In this document: positions 1 to 6,477 of the stretch, in pieces
Layout of the letters: each line of letters opens with the position of its first letter
Numbering within the stretch: the stretch's first letter is position 1
NCBI GenBank assembly: GCA_016196565.1
Contig: JACPXK010000029.1
Location: 1-6,477 of the forward strand
DNA length: 6,477 bases
Direction of reading: 5' to 3'
From: Candidatus Omnitrophota bacterium
Lineage (GTDB): Bacteria > Omnitrophota > Omnitrophia > Omnitrophales > Aquincolibacteriaceae
Made by a program: the position numbers and the translations under genes
The notes under the pieces: generated by a model
Database searches by the model: none
What the model saw: only the letters and a program-made list of their open reading frames with translations
What the model was told of the DNA's origin: nothing

Positions 1-747
<747 letters not shown>

Positions 748-762
748 CTAAAAAGAAACTTC

Positions 763-790
763 ATTATAAACGTGATGACTGGGATGTCAA
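763..790 (-). promoter_or_regulatory. Consensus sigma70-type promoter for gap
   Basis: On the minus strand TTGACA (790-785) and TATAAT (768-763) are separated by 16 bp. Both hexamers match the housekeeping sigma consensus at all six positions. The expected transcription start is near 756, giving a leader of about 39 nt that contains the AGGAGG ribosome binding site of gap. The promoter overlaps the last codons and stop (766-764) of the glycosyltransferase gene, so gap can be transcribed independently of the upstream cluster. The match is seen directly; activity is inferred. Confidence 0.7.
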
Positions 791-1894
791 GGATGGCTTT
801 ACCTTTTGGTAGATCTCAGAAACTTCCGAAGCCATACGGGATAAAGTAAAGAGCTGCCTTACCATTTTCTTCGCTTCTCTCACCATATTTTGCCGGCGCT
901 CTTTGTCGTTCAAAAGCATCTCAATCGCTGAAGATAAGGCTTCAGGATCTTTTGGCGCTACAAGCATGCCGGTGACCCCATTTTCGATCAGTGTGTTGAG
1001 AGACCAAATATTAGTGACCACAACCGGAATCCCGCAGGCCATGGCTTCCACAATGCTTAGACCGAATCCTTCCCTCCAGGTGGCAGGAAGAGCAAACACA
1101 TCAAAGGCGGCCAGCGGATGCGTAATATCATCGACATTGCCGGTAAAACAAACTTTATCGTGAATCCCTAATTGCTGAACCAGCTCTTCCAAATGGGCTC
1201 TTTCCCGTCCGTCTCCCACAATCATAAGACGAATTTGCGGGATTTTTTTAATTAACCCGGCAACTGCACGAATTAAATACTCATGGCCTTTGTCTGCTAC
1301 AAGCCGGGCCACCACACCAATCACCATGTCTTGTTCATTAAAACCATAGCCCATTTTAACTTCTTCCGGTTTAAAACGCGCAGCAGCCTGCTCTAAATAA
1401 TCAATGTCCACCGCATTGTAAATCGTATGAATTTTTTCAACTGGGACTTTGAAATCATCTCTCAAATGGTCCGCAACTCCGTCACTGATTGCAATGACCG
1501 CATCTCCCCATGCTGGCAAAAGGCGCCGTCCTAATCTGAGCTTATAAAAACCGTGACAGGTTGTCACTACGGGAATGCCGGTCAATTGATGAATCCAAAA
1601 AGCGAGAACTTGAGTGATTCGCGTGTGGGCATGCAAAACATCGATTTCTTTTTCACGAATTAAACGAAGAATCGAAGGAATTGAAAAGTAGAGCTTAGGA
1701 TGAAGCTCGTTTTTCGTGCGTATTGGCATTTCATAAACCGGCATTCCTTTTTCTTGAAACGCCGGTACGCAAGCACCGCCAGCGGACAAGACGCTTAAAT
1801 TGCAGCCTAATTGCTTCAAAGGCTCGAAAAGCCGCAAAATATAAGTCGTGATACCGCCCGTGTTGAGATGAGTTGTTAGGTGCAGAACGTTCAT
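764..1894 (-). CDS. Glycosyltransferase, GT4 family (GT-B fold)
   Basis: A 376-residue retaining glycosyltransferase of the GT4 type, expected to move a sugar from a nucleotide-sugar donor to a lipid or polysaccharide acceptor at the cytoplasmic face of the membrane. The N-terminal acceptor domain starts with MNVLHLTTHLNTGGITTYI, including the glycine-rich loop (N11-TGG), and contains DVLHAHT (85-91) and TTCHGFY (111-117). The C-terminal donor domain has GVVARLVADKGHEYLI (193-208), LMIVGDG (223-229) and the EX7E signature EGFGLSIVEAMACGIPVV with E275 and E283. There is no signal peptide or clear membrane helix. The ATG overlaps the fmt stop codon as ATGA (1894-1891), suggesting translational coupling; no Shine-Dalgarno is visible. 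The sugar and acceptor cannot be told from the sequence. Lipopolysaccharide, capsule or glycolipid synthesis are all possible. Confidence 0.92.
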   Translation of the reverse strand: MNVLHLTTHLNTGGITTYILRLFEPLKQLGCNLSVLSAGGACVPAFQEKGMPVYEMPIRTKNELHPKLYFSIPSILRLIREKEIDVLHAHTRITQVLAFWIHQLTGIPVVTTCHGFYKLRLGRRLLPAWGDAVIAISDGVADHLRDDFKVPVEKIHTIYNAVDIDYLEQAAARFKPEEVKMGYGFNEQDMVIGVVARLVADKGHEYLIRAVAGLIKKIPQIRLMIVGDGRERAHLEELVQQLGIHDKVCFTGNVDDITHPLAAFDVFALPATWREGFGLSIVEAMACGIPVVVTNIWSLNTLIENGVTGMLVAPKDPEALSSAIEMLLNDKERRQNMVREAKKMVRQLFTLSRMASEVSEIYQKVKPSLTSQSSRL

Positions 1895-2850
1895 GATTTT
1901 GAAGTTTGGGGAGATTCAAAAATAAATCCCGTATTGAGGCGGCGTCCACGGGCAAATTCTCCGGCGGACATTTGCTTTTTACCGGCCGGCAAAACCTGAA
2001 TGACCGCTAAAATTCCGGAACCGGTTTGAATGCGCAGAATTTCTTCTTTTGTAATTTCAACAATCTGGCCCGGCTTTGCTCCAACAAAATCTGTTCCGTC
2101 AGGCTTTGCATTCAAAATTTGCAGCGAAGTTTGATTAAATATCGCATAGGCAGTGGGCCACGGAAGGAGTCCGCGGACTTGTCGGGCAATTTGAATCGCC
2201 GGCAAATTCCAATTAACCGCACCATCCTCTTTGGTCAATTTCCGGGCATAGGTGGATTTGGTTTCATCTTGAGTTGTTCGGCTTAGACGATCCCTCTCGA
2301 TTTTTTCGAATACCCCAGTAAGCGCTTTATGGGACAAATCGGCCAGCTGAGCACTTAGAGTTTCCGCATTAGCTTCTGGCATGACAGGAATTTTTAATTG
2401 ATTAAAAATATCACCTGCATCTAATTTTGAAGTTACTTCGGCAATCGTAACACCCGTTTCTTTATCCCCTTCTAAAATCGTCCAATTAATCGGGGCCGCC
2501 CCCCGGTGGCGCGGCAAAAGAGAGGGGTGAACATTGAGCGCGACTTTCGCGGGCAATTTAAGCCAAGCGTCCGGAATCATTTTTCCATACGAGGAAACAA
2601 CAAAAAGATCCGGTTTTAAAGCCGCAACTTGTTCTAATAATTTTTCGGACTTAAGACTTTCAGGCGCTTCGACTGCAAGGGAACGGGCTTCGGCAAGAAT
2701 TCGAACGGGCGTTGGCAATGTTTTAAGGCCGCGTCCTTTTTTTCGATCGGGAGTTGTGACGACAAGGACAACGCGATGATATGTGGATTCAAGACAAGCC
2801 GCAAATGCGGCAAGAGAAAATTCGGAGGAACCAAAAAAGACAATATTCAT
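1891..2850 (-). CDS. fmt: Methionyl-tRNA formyltransferase
   Basis: Fmt transfers a formyl group from 10-formyltetrahydrofolate to the amino group of Met-tRNA(fMet), producing the bacterial initiator tRNA in the cytoplasm. The 319-residue length is typical. The N-terminal Rossmann-like formyltransferase domain starts MNIVFFGSSEFS, has the TTPDRKKGRGLK loop (32-43) that binds the tRNA acceptor stem, and the catalytic block NVHPSLLPRHRGAAPINW (106-123) with N106 and H108; D144 in KLDAGD completes the triad, with the same numbering as E. coli Fmt. The C-terminal tRNA-binding domain begins near YARKLTKEDGAVNW (201-214). It starts 9 bp after def, the classic def-fmt pair, and ends in an ATGA overlap with the glycosyltransferase gene. 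No clear Shine-Dalgarno precedes the ATG. Confidence 0.97.
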   Translation of the reverse strand: MNIVFFGSSEFSLAAFAACLESTYHRVVLVVTTPDRKKGRGLKTLPTPVRILAEARSLAVEAPESLKSEKLLEQVAALKPDLFVVSSYGKMIPDAWLKLPAKVALNVHPSLLPRHRGAAPINWTILEGDKETGVTIAEVTSKLDAGDIFNQLKIPVMPEANAETLSAQLADLSHKALTGVFEKIERDRLSRTTQDETKSTYARKLTKEDGAVNWNLPAIQIARQVRGLLPWPTAYAIFNQTSLQILNAKPDGTDFVGAKPGQIVEITKEEILRIQTGSGILAVIQVLPAGKKQMSAGEFARGRRLNTGFIFESPQTSKS

Positions 2851-2859
2851 TCGCTGGCT

Positions 2860-3348
2860 TTACAAGCGGCGGTAATCGGCGAGAAGCTGCTGGCGCTTAT
2901 CGAAATCAACCCGGTCGATGAGAAGGATCCCGTTGAGATGATCAACTTCATGCTGGATAATTCTCGCAAAAAAATCTCTGATCTCCACCTCATGAGATTT
3001 GCCGTCACGGTCCTGAAAACGCAGGCGGATTTTTTTGGCGCGCGGCACTTCCCCAGAAATGCCCGGCAGACTGAGGCAGCCTTCCATGCCGGTCTCTTGT
3101 CCCTTGGCGTCCAAAATTTCCGGATTGACAATGACGTATTCCTCTCCTTCCTTCACGGTCGGGCAGGCAATCAAAATACGTTTTGAAATCCCCACTTGCG
3201 GCGCAGCCAAACCTACTCCATCCTCAATATGCATGGTTTCGATCATATCGTCAAAAAATTTCTGCATTTCCATACCAAAATCAGTCAACAGTTCGGCTTT
3301 TTTTTGCAGCACAGGGTCTGGATAATATTTAACTTTAAGCTTTGCCAT
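2860..3348 (-). CDS. def: Peptide deformylase
   Basis: Def removes the formyl group from the N-terminal methionine of nascent proteins, undoing the modification made by the neighbouring fmt product. All three signature motifs are present in the 162-residue protein: GVGLAAPQ (44-51), EGCLS (89-93) with the metal ligand Cys91, and QHEVDHLNG (132-140) with ligands His133 and His137 and catalytic Glu134. The length is normal for the family. The gene begins 21 bp after the priA stop and ends 9 bp before fmt. The ATG at 3348 is the only sensible start because the family N-terminus begins within a few residues of it (VKYYPDPVLQKKA). No Shine-Dalgarno lies upstream. Instead a TGATATAAT sequence lies just before the start, raising the possibility of a leaderless transcript. 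Confidence 0.97.
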   Translation of the reverse strand: MAKLKVKYYPDPVLQKKAELLTDFGMEMQKFFDDMIETMHIEDGVGLAAPQVGISKRILIACPTVKEGEEYVIVNPEILDAKGQETGMEGCLSLPGISGEVPRAKKIRLRFQDRDGKSHEVEIRDFFARIIQHEVDHLNGILLIDRVDFDKRQQLLADYRRL

Positions 3349-3356
3349 ACGGCGCC

Positions 3357-3365
3357 ATTATATCA
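3357..3365 (-). promoter_or_regulatory. Possible extended -10 promoter just upstream of def
   Basis: The minus strand reads TGATATAAT, a TGn plus consensus TATAAT hexamer (hexamer at 3362-3357), in the 21 bp gap between priA and def. No good TTGACA-like -35 lies at 16-18 bp, as is common for extended -10 promoters. Transcription would start near 3350, only about two bases before the def ATG at 3348. That would give a leaderless or nearly leaderless def-fmt mRNA, which fits the missing ribosome binding site. A chance match in AT-rich intergenic sequence is quite possible. Confidence 0.35.
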
Positions 3366-3369
3366 AAGA

Positions 3370-5532
3370 TTAGAGAATATTTAAGGGATCAACATCAATC
3401 ACCATGCTGACCCCGGCTTTGCGTTTTAAAGTGGCCAAAATCGAGATAATTCCTTTTGCCAATTGGAGTTGGCGCGACGATTTAATCATCACATGCCAGC
3501 GAAAATGCCCGCGTAATTTATAAAAAGGCAAAGGCGCCGGACCGATGATTTCCAGCGAAATTGCTTCGTCGGCTTTCGGCCTCCTCGCAATGACGGCGTT
3601 TTCTGCAGTCCCTTTTTTAGGGACGTCATTGCGAGGGAGCGAAGCGACCGAAGCAATCTCAGAATCAAGGTTCAATGTTTTATCGAGCAATTCCCGCACA
3701 GCGCGGGCAAAGACATAGGTATCCTTTTCATCACGGCCTCGAATGATTATATTGATCAAGCGGCAATAAGGAGGATAAGAATGTTCAAGCCGGGCGGCAG
3801 TTTCGCATTGATAAAATTGTAAAAAATCATGGTCTTTGGCGAATCGTATACTGGGATGATCGGGCGAATAAGTTTGAATCCACACGCGGCCCGCAATCTT
3901 ACCCCGTCCTGCACGGCCGGCAACTTGGGTCAATAGTTGAAAGGTACGCTCGGCCGAACGAAAATCAGGAAGCATCAATCCAACATCGGCCAAAATAACT
4001 CCCACTAATGTGACATGAGGGAAATCAAATCCCTTGGCAATCATTTGAGTCCCGATCAAAATATCGAGTTCACGCTCCCTGAATTGTTTGAGAATGACTT
4101 CATGCGATCCGCGTTTGCGCACGCTGTCCGTATCAAGGCGTGCGATGCGTGCTTGGGGAAATCGCCTGGCGATCTCGCTTTCTACTTTTTCAGTGCCGAA
4201 TCCACCGAAGCGCAAAAGCGAAATACCGCATTGAACACATGCCTCCGGTGACGGTTTTTGAAAGTTGCAATAATGGCATAAGAGAATTCCGTCTTCCTGA
4301 TGAAAAGTCAAAGAGACCTGGCAAGAATTGCAGGATTCGATGTGGCCGCATTTTTGACAATGAATATGAGTTGAAAACCCCCGTCGATTCAAAAGAAGAA
4401 TAGTCCCTTCCTTCTTTTTTAAATTAGCTTCGATTTCAAGGCCGAGCGGAATACTAAGAATCGCTGAATGTTTGGGTCCGGCATTTCGCTTTAAATCGAT
4501 GATTTTGACTTCCGGCATGGCCTTGTCATCGATGCGCTTAGTCAAATCCAACCGCAGAATTTCCCCTTTGATTGCGCGGTACATACTTTCAAGCGAGGGC
4601 GTTGCGGTCCCCATAATAAACAGCGCATTTTCGTGAGCGGCGCGCCATTCAGCAACTTCCCGTGCATGATAGCGCGGAGTCGTTTCCTGTTTATAAGAAG
4701 ATTCGTGTTCTTCATCCATGATAATCAGTCCCAGATTTTTCACGGGGGCGAAGACAGCCGAACGCGGGCCTAAAATAACGCGTCGAGTTCCCTGCTCAAT
4801 TCGTTTCCAAGCAAGGAACCGTTCCATGTCGGTCAATTTGCTGTGAAGAATTTCCAGCTCATTGCCAAATTGATTGAGAAAAAACCGGCGCAATTGTTCC
4901 GTTAAAGCAATTTCTGGAACGAGACAAATCGCCGACTGATTTTTTTTTAAAACTTCGCGTATGGAATGAATATAAATTTCGCTCTTGCCGCTTCCGGTGA
5001 CCCCATAAAGTAAAACAGGCTTTGATTTTTTTTCTTTGAGCAAAGATTGGATTTTTTCAAAAGCTTTTGCCTGTTCTTCGGACAAAGCATGCCGAATGCC
5101 CTGTTCATCTGAGAAAGGCTCTCCCGAGTAAGGTTTTTGCAACGCCTTTTCTGCTTTCTTTCCATATTTCACCCATTTAGGCAAAGCGTTTTCAATCGAT
5201 TCGCCCCAGCTTGAACCGTAATATTCTGAAATCCAGCGCGTAAGCTCCAGCATTCCGGCAGAAAGAACGGGCTCATCATCCAAAACTCCGATAATTGATT
5301 TTAACTGACCATGCTCAAGGGTTCTGCGGGAAAAATTGACGGCATATCCCACGATTTCCCGGTTTTTGAAGGGAGCTAAAATCCGGACCCCGCATTGAAC
5401 TTTAGGAATCAGAGACTCTGGAACAGCATAGGAAAAAAGATTTGAAACAGGCAGAGGGACAGCAAGATCGACGCAAAGAAGATTTTCTGAAAATAAAGTT
5501 TGGGCGGGTATGGCGCTTAAATCAGGAGCCAA
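3370..5532 (-). CDS. priA: Primosomal protein N' (replication restart helicase PriA)
   Basis: PriA recognises stalled or collapsed replication forks, unwinds them 3' to 5' and starts primosome assembly for DnaB loading. The 720-residue protein shows the N-terminal DNA-binding domain (VDLAVPLPVSNLFSYAVPE, 21-39), Walker A GVTGSGKS (177-184), Walker B DEEH (273-276), the motif GTATPSLES (308-316), eight zinc-binding cysteines in four CxxC pairs (392/395, 401/404, 419/422, 432/435), and helicase motifs DILIGTQMIAKGFDFP (490-505) and QVAGRAGRG (536-544). Residues about 625-659 are encoded by an inserted palindromic repeat, just before the conserved IIGPAPLPFYKLRGHFRW strand of the C-terminal domain. 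The start is uncertain: no ATG fits, and TTG at 5532, inside the glycosylase gene, is the best candidate, leaving about 18 residues before the family's usual N-terminus. The 11 nt overlap suggests translational coupling. Confidence 0.95.
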   Translation of the reverse strand: MAPDLSAIPAQTLFSENLLCVDLAVPLPVSNLFSYAVPESLIPKVQCGVRILAPFKNREIVGYAVNFSRRTLEHGQLKSIIGVLDDEPVLSAGMLELTRWISEYYGSSWGESIENALPKWVKYGKKAEKALQKPYSGEPFSDEQGIRHALSEEQAKAFEKIQSLLKEKKSKPVLLYGVTGSGKSEIYIHSIREVLKKNQSAICLVPEIALTEQLRRFFLNQFGNELEILHSKLTDMERFLAWKRIEQGTRRVILGPRSAVFAPVKNLGLIIMDEEHESSYKQETTPRYHAREVAEWRAAHENALFIMGTATPSLESMYRAIKGEILRLDLTKRIDDKAMPEVKIIDLKRNAGPKHSAILSIPLGLEIEANLKKKEGTILLLNRRGFSTHIHCQKCGHIESCNSCQVSLTFHQEDGILLCHYCNFQKPSPEACVQCGISLLRFGGFGTEKVESEIARRFPQARIARLDTDSVRKRGSHEVILKQFRERELDILIGTQMIAKGFDFPHVTLVGVILADVGLMLPDFRSAERTFQLLTQVAGRAGRGKIAGRVWIQTYSPDHPSIRFAKDHDFLQFYQCETAARLEHSYPPYCRLINIIIRGRDEKDTYVFARAVRELLDKTLNLDSEIASVASLPRNDVPKKGTAENAVIARRPKADEAISLEIIGPAPLPFYKLRGHFRWHVMIKSSRQLQLAKGIISILATLKRKAGVSMVIDVDPLNIL
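3557..3660. repeat. Imperfect palindromic repeat element inserted in frame in priA
   Basis: Two arms face each other: 3557-3595 (starting GAAATTGCTTCG and ending CCTCGCAATGACG) and 3624-3660 (starting CGTCATTGCGAGG and ending CGAAGCAATCTC). They are imperfect reverse complements around a 28 bp centre. The centre holds a further hairpin, GTCCCT (3608-3613), five T, AGGGAC (3619-3624). This arm sequence (CATTGCGAG...GCGAAGCGA...GAAGCAATCTC) is, from memory, a dispersed palindromic repeat seen between genes in many bacterial genomes. Here it lies inside a coding sequence. It is open in the priA frame and adds residues about 625-659 without disrupting the downstream domain. Only one copy is in this window, and no target-site duplication is obvious. 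Confidence 0.85.
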
Positions 5533-6274
5533 GGCTGTCGAGTTCTCTTTTAATGGTTTTCATATCTTCCCAGACTTTTCGTTTTTCCTCAGGATTTCGC
5601 AGAAGATAGGCCGGATGAAATGTACACACTACCTTAATGCCGCGGTAATCATGAAATTTTCCCCGCAGCTGCGAAATGGGAGTAGTCGTACGAAGCAGTG
5701 TTTGCGCAGCAAAAGTTCCTAGGGCACAAATAATCTGAGGCTTGATAATATCAATCTGCCCTGCAAGAAAGGGATTGCAGTTGATGATTTCTTGCGGATG
5801 CGGCTGGCGATTGGCCGGCGGACGGCATTTTAGGGTGTTGCAAATAAAAGCGTCCTGACGGCTCAGTCCGATTGATTCAATAATTTTCGTCAAGAGCTGA
5901 CCGGCACGGCCTACAAATGGAAGCCCTTGAGCATCTTCATCGCGTCCCGGGGCCTCTCCGACGAAGACAAGGCGGGCATTCACATTCCCAGCCCCAAAGA
6001 CCACACTCTTCCGGGTGCTGGCAAGCTCGTCACAAAGAACACATTTCAAAGCGCTTTCTCGAAGTTTCAGCAGTTGCTCCCGCTTTCCAGCGCTTTCTCG
6101 AAGTTTCAGCAGTTGCTCCCGCTTTCCCGTACCGGTTGTAGTAGACGCACTCCCCTTTTGATTCTGCAGGATTTTGGGAGTCGATGTCGGAGGAGAAAGA
6201 TAAATCTCCTCGACGTTCTCTTCCTTTAACGTTTGAATGAAGTTTTTTGCTTCTTGAATTTTAGATTTAGGCAT
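5522..6274 (-). CDS. udg: Uracil-DNA glycosylase, family 4 (iron-sulfur type)
   Basis: This enzyme excises uracil arising in DNA from cytosine deamination or dUTP incorporation, starting base excision repair. The 250-residue protein has the four cysteines of the family 4 [4Fe-4S] cluster, C78 and C81 (CxxC), C150 and C166. Motif 1 is GEAPGRDED (106-114), followed by GLPFVGRAGQLL (117-128). CNTLKCRPPANRQP covers 145-158, and motif 2 is HPAYLLRNP (220-228). Residues 1-75 are a variable N-terminal extension containing a Ser/Thr-rich stretch (42-49) and two identical 13-residue repeats, GKREQLLKLRESA (50-62 and 63-75), produced by a 39-bp tandem duplication. The ATG at 6274 has an AGGAG 11 nt upstream. 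The end overlaps priA by 11 nt, placing it first in the visible repair and translation cluster. Families 5 and 6 are less likely because motif 1 contains GExPG. Confidence 0.95.
   Translation of the reverse strand: MPKSKIQEAKNFIQTLKEENVEEIYLSPPTSTPKILQNQKGSASTTTGTGKREQLLKLRESAGKREQLLKLRESALKCVLCDELASTRKSVVFGAGNVNARLVFVGEAPGRDEDAQGLPFVGRAGQLLTKIIESIGLSRQDAFICNTLKCRPPANRQPHPQEIINCNPFLAGQIDIIKPQIICALGTFAAQTLLRTTTPISQLRGKFHDYRGIKVVCTFHPAYLLRNPEEKRKVWEDMKTIKRELDSLGS
6050..6127. repeat. Perfect 39-bp tandem duplication within the uracil-DNA glycosylase gene
   Basis: The unit 6050-6088 (starting AGCGCTTTCTCGAAG) is repeated without any mismatch at 6089-6127. Being 39 bp it keeps the frame and duplicates 13 residues (GKREQLLKLRESA) in the helical segment leading to the cluster cysteines C78/C81. 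Perfect identity at the DNA level, including third codon positions, points to a recent slippage or unequal recombination event. Confidence 0.97.
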
Positions 6275-6285
6275 CAGCGGTCTAA

Positions 6286-6290
6286 CTCCT
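6286..6290 (-). promoter_or_regulatory. Ribosome binding site of the uracil-DNA glycosylase gene
   Basis: The minus strand reads AGGAG 11 nt before the ATG at 6274. The spacing is slightly long but supports this start. No convincing -35/-10 pair was found between here and the window edge, so the promoter of the cluster is either weak in consensus or outside the window. Confidence 0.55.
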
Positions 6291-6329
6291 AGGAATTTTC
6301 AAAGCAAAAGTGACTAAATCATCCGCAGC

Positions 6330-6477
6330 ATGCGGCTTGGCAATGACATCACCGACCAACTGGAGCTTGAGAAGATCAAGACAATCGGCGAAGTGTACTT
6401 CTTAGCTGGCGGGCTCACCAAAAAAACCGAAAAAGATCACGCCTTGAGGTGCCTTGAGTGTGCCCTCAACTTCCAAG
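6330..6477 (+). CDS. Partial class III adenylate/guanylate cyclase domain, lacking its N-terminal half
   Basis: The plus-strand frame starting at ATG 6330 runs open to the window edge for 49 residues. LELEKIKTIGEVYFLAGGL (11-29) followed by DHALRCLECALNF (36-48) strongly resembles the central part of class III nucleotide cyclase domains (EKIKTIGDxYMxxGGL, then DHA...AL). These enzymes make cAMP or cGMP from ATP or GTP. The Asp that normally binds metal after KIKTIG is Glu here (residue 21). The usual preceding 40-60 residues with the DIxGFT metal site are absent: an in-frame stop lies at 6315-6317 and the sequence further left encodes the divergent glycosylase. No ribosome binding site precedes the ATG. 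It may be a 5'-truncated pseudogene, a degenerate domain, or an assembly join. It is divergent to the rest of the window. Confidence 0.5.
   Translation, partial: MRLGNDITDQLELEKIKTIGEVYFLAGGLTKKTEKDHALRCLECALNFQ

Noticed and set aside
4940..4948. Run of nine T (A9 on the priA coding strand), considered as a programmed slippage site or frameshift.
   Set aside because: The priA frame reads straight through with conserved helicase sequence on both sides, and nothing indicates a functional alternative frame.
6287..6294. TCCTAGGA palindrome upstream of the glycosylase gene, considered as an operator.
   Set aside because: Eight bases are too short to support a binding site, and half of it is simply the Shine-Dalgarno sequence.
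6323..6335. Inverted repeat CCGCA, 3 nt, TGCGG near the right edge, considered as a terminator or operator.
   Set aside because: The stem is only 5 bp, no T-run follows on either strand, and it falls at the proposed start of the cyclase frame.
6282..6401. Minus-strand open stretch of 39 residues ending KIPRS and a TAG just before the glycosylase start, with a K-P and acidic pattern loosely like the end of a response-regulator receiver domain.
   Set aside because: It is closed upstream by a TAA at 6404-6402, has no start codon, and the same-frame sequence beyond the stop does not look like a receiver domain. The cyclase match on the plus strand is far more specific.

Overview
The window holds a compact run of bacterial housekeeping genes, all on the minus strand, followed at the right edge by a short reading frame on the plus strand. 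Read in the direction of transcription (right to left) the order is: family 4 uracil-DNA glycosylase (6274-5522), primosomal helicase PriA (5532-3370), peptide deformylase Def (3348-2860), methionyl-tRNA formyltransferase Fmt (2850-1891), a GT4-type glycosyltransferase (1894-764), and a glyceraldehyde-3-phosphate dehydrogenase (717 to beyond base 1, C-terminus missing). Gene spacing is tight: 11 nt overlap, 21 nt gap, 9 nt gap, 4 nt ATGA overlap, then 46 nt before gap.

Functionally this is an information-processing cluster: uracil excision and replication restart, then Fmt and Def, which add and remove the formyl group of initiator methionine. The glycosyltransferase is coupled to fmt by an ATGA overlap and probably makes an envelope polysaccharide or glycolipid. 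Gap, a central glycolytic enzyme, appears to have its own near-perfect sigma70-type promoter (TTGACA, 16 bp, TATAAT) lying across the 3' end of the glycosyltransferase gene, plus a strong AGGAGG ribosome binding site.

The unusual parts are: (1) an about 104 bp imperfect palindromic repeat (3557-3660) of the widespread 'GCGAAGCGA...GCAATCTC' type, inserted in frame in the C-terminal part of priA and translated as about 35 extra residues; (2) a perfect 39-bp tandem duplication (6050-6127) that duplicates 13 residues just before the iron-sulfur cluster cysteines of the uracil-DNA glycosylase; (3) a plus-strand fragment at the right edge (6330-6477) that reads as the middle of a class III nucleotide cyclase domain but lacks the upstream half of that domain; (4) a possible extended -10 promoter only a few bases before the def start codon, suggesting a leaderless def transcript.

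The organism is a bacterium of moderate GC content. The GAPDH is of the long type closest, from memory, to trypanosomatid glycosomal GAPDH and its bacterial relatives, and the palindromic repeat is of a kind common in several Gram-negative and candidate-phylum genomes (for example Omnitrophota-like metagenome bins). Assignment to a phylum is only a guess. No tRNA, rRNA, CRISPR array, insertion sequence or prophage was found, and no wholly new system is evident; most of the window is ordinary chromosomal backbone.
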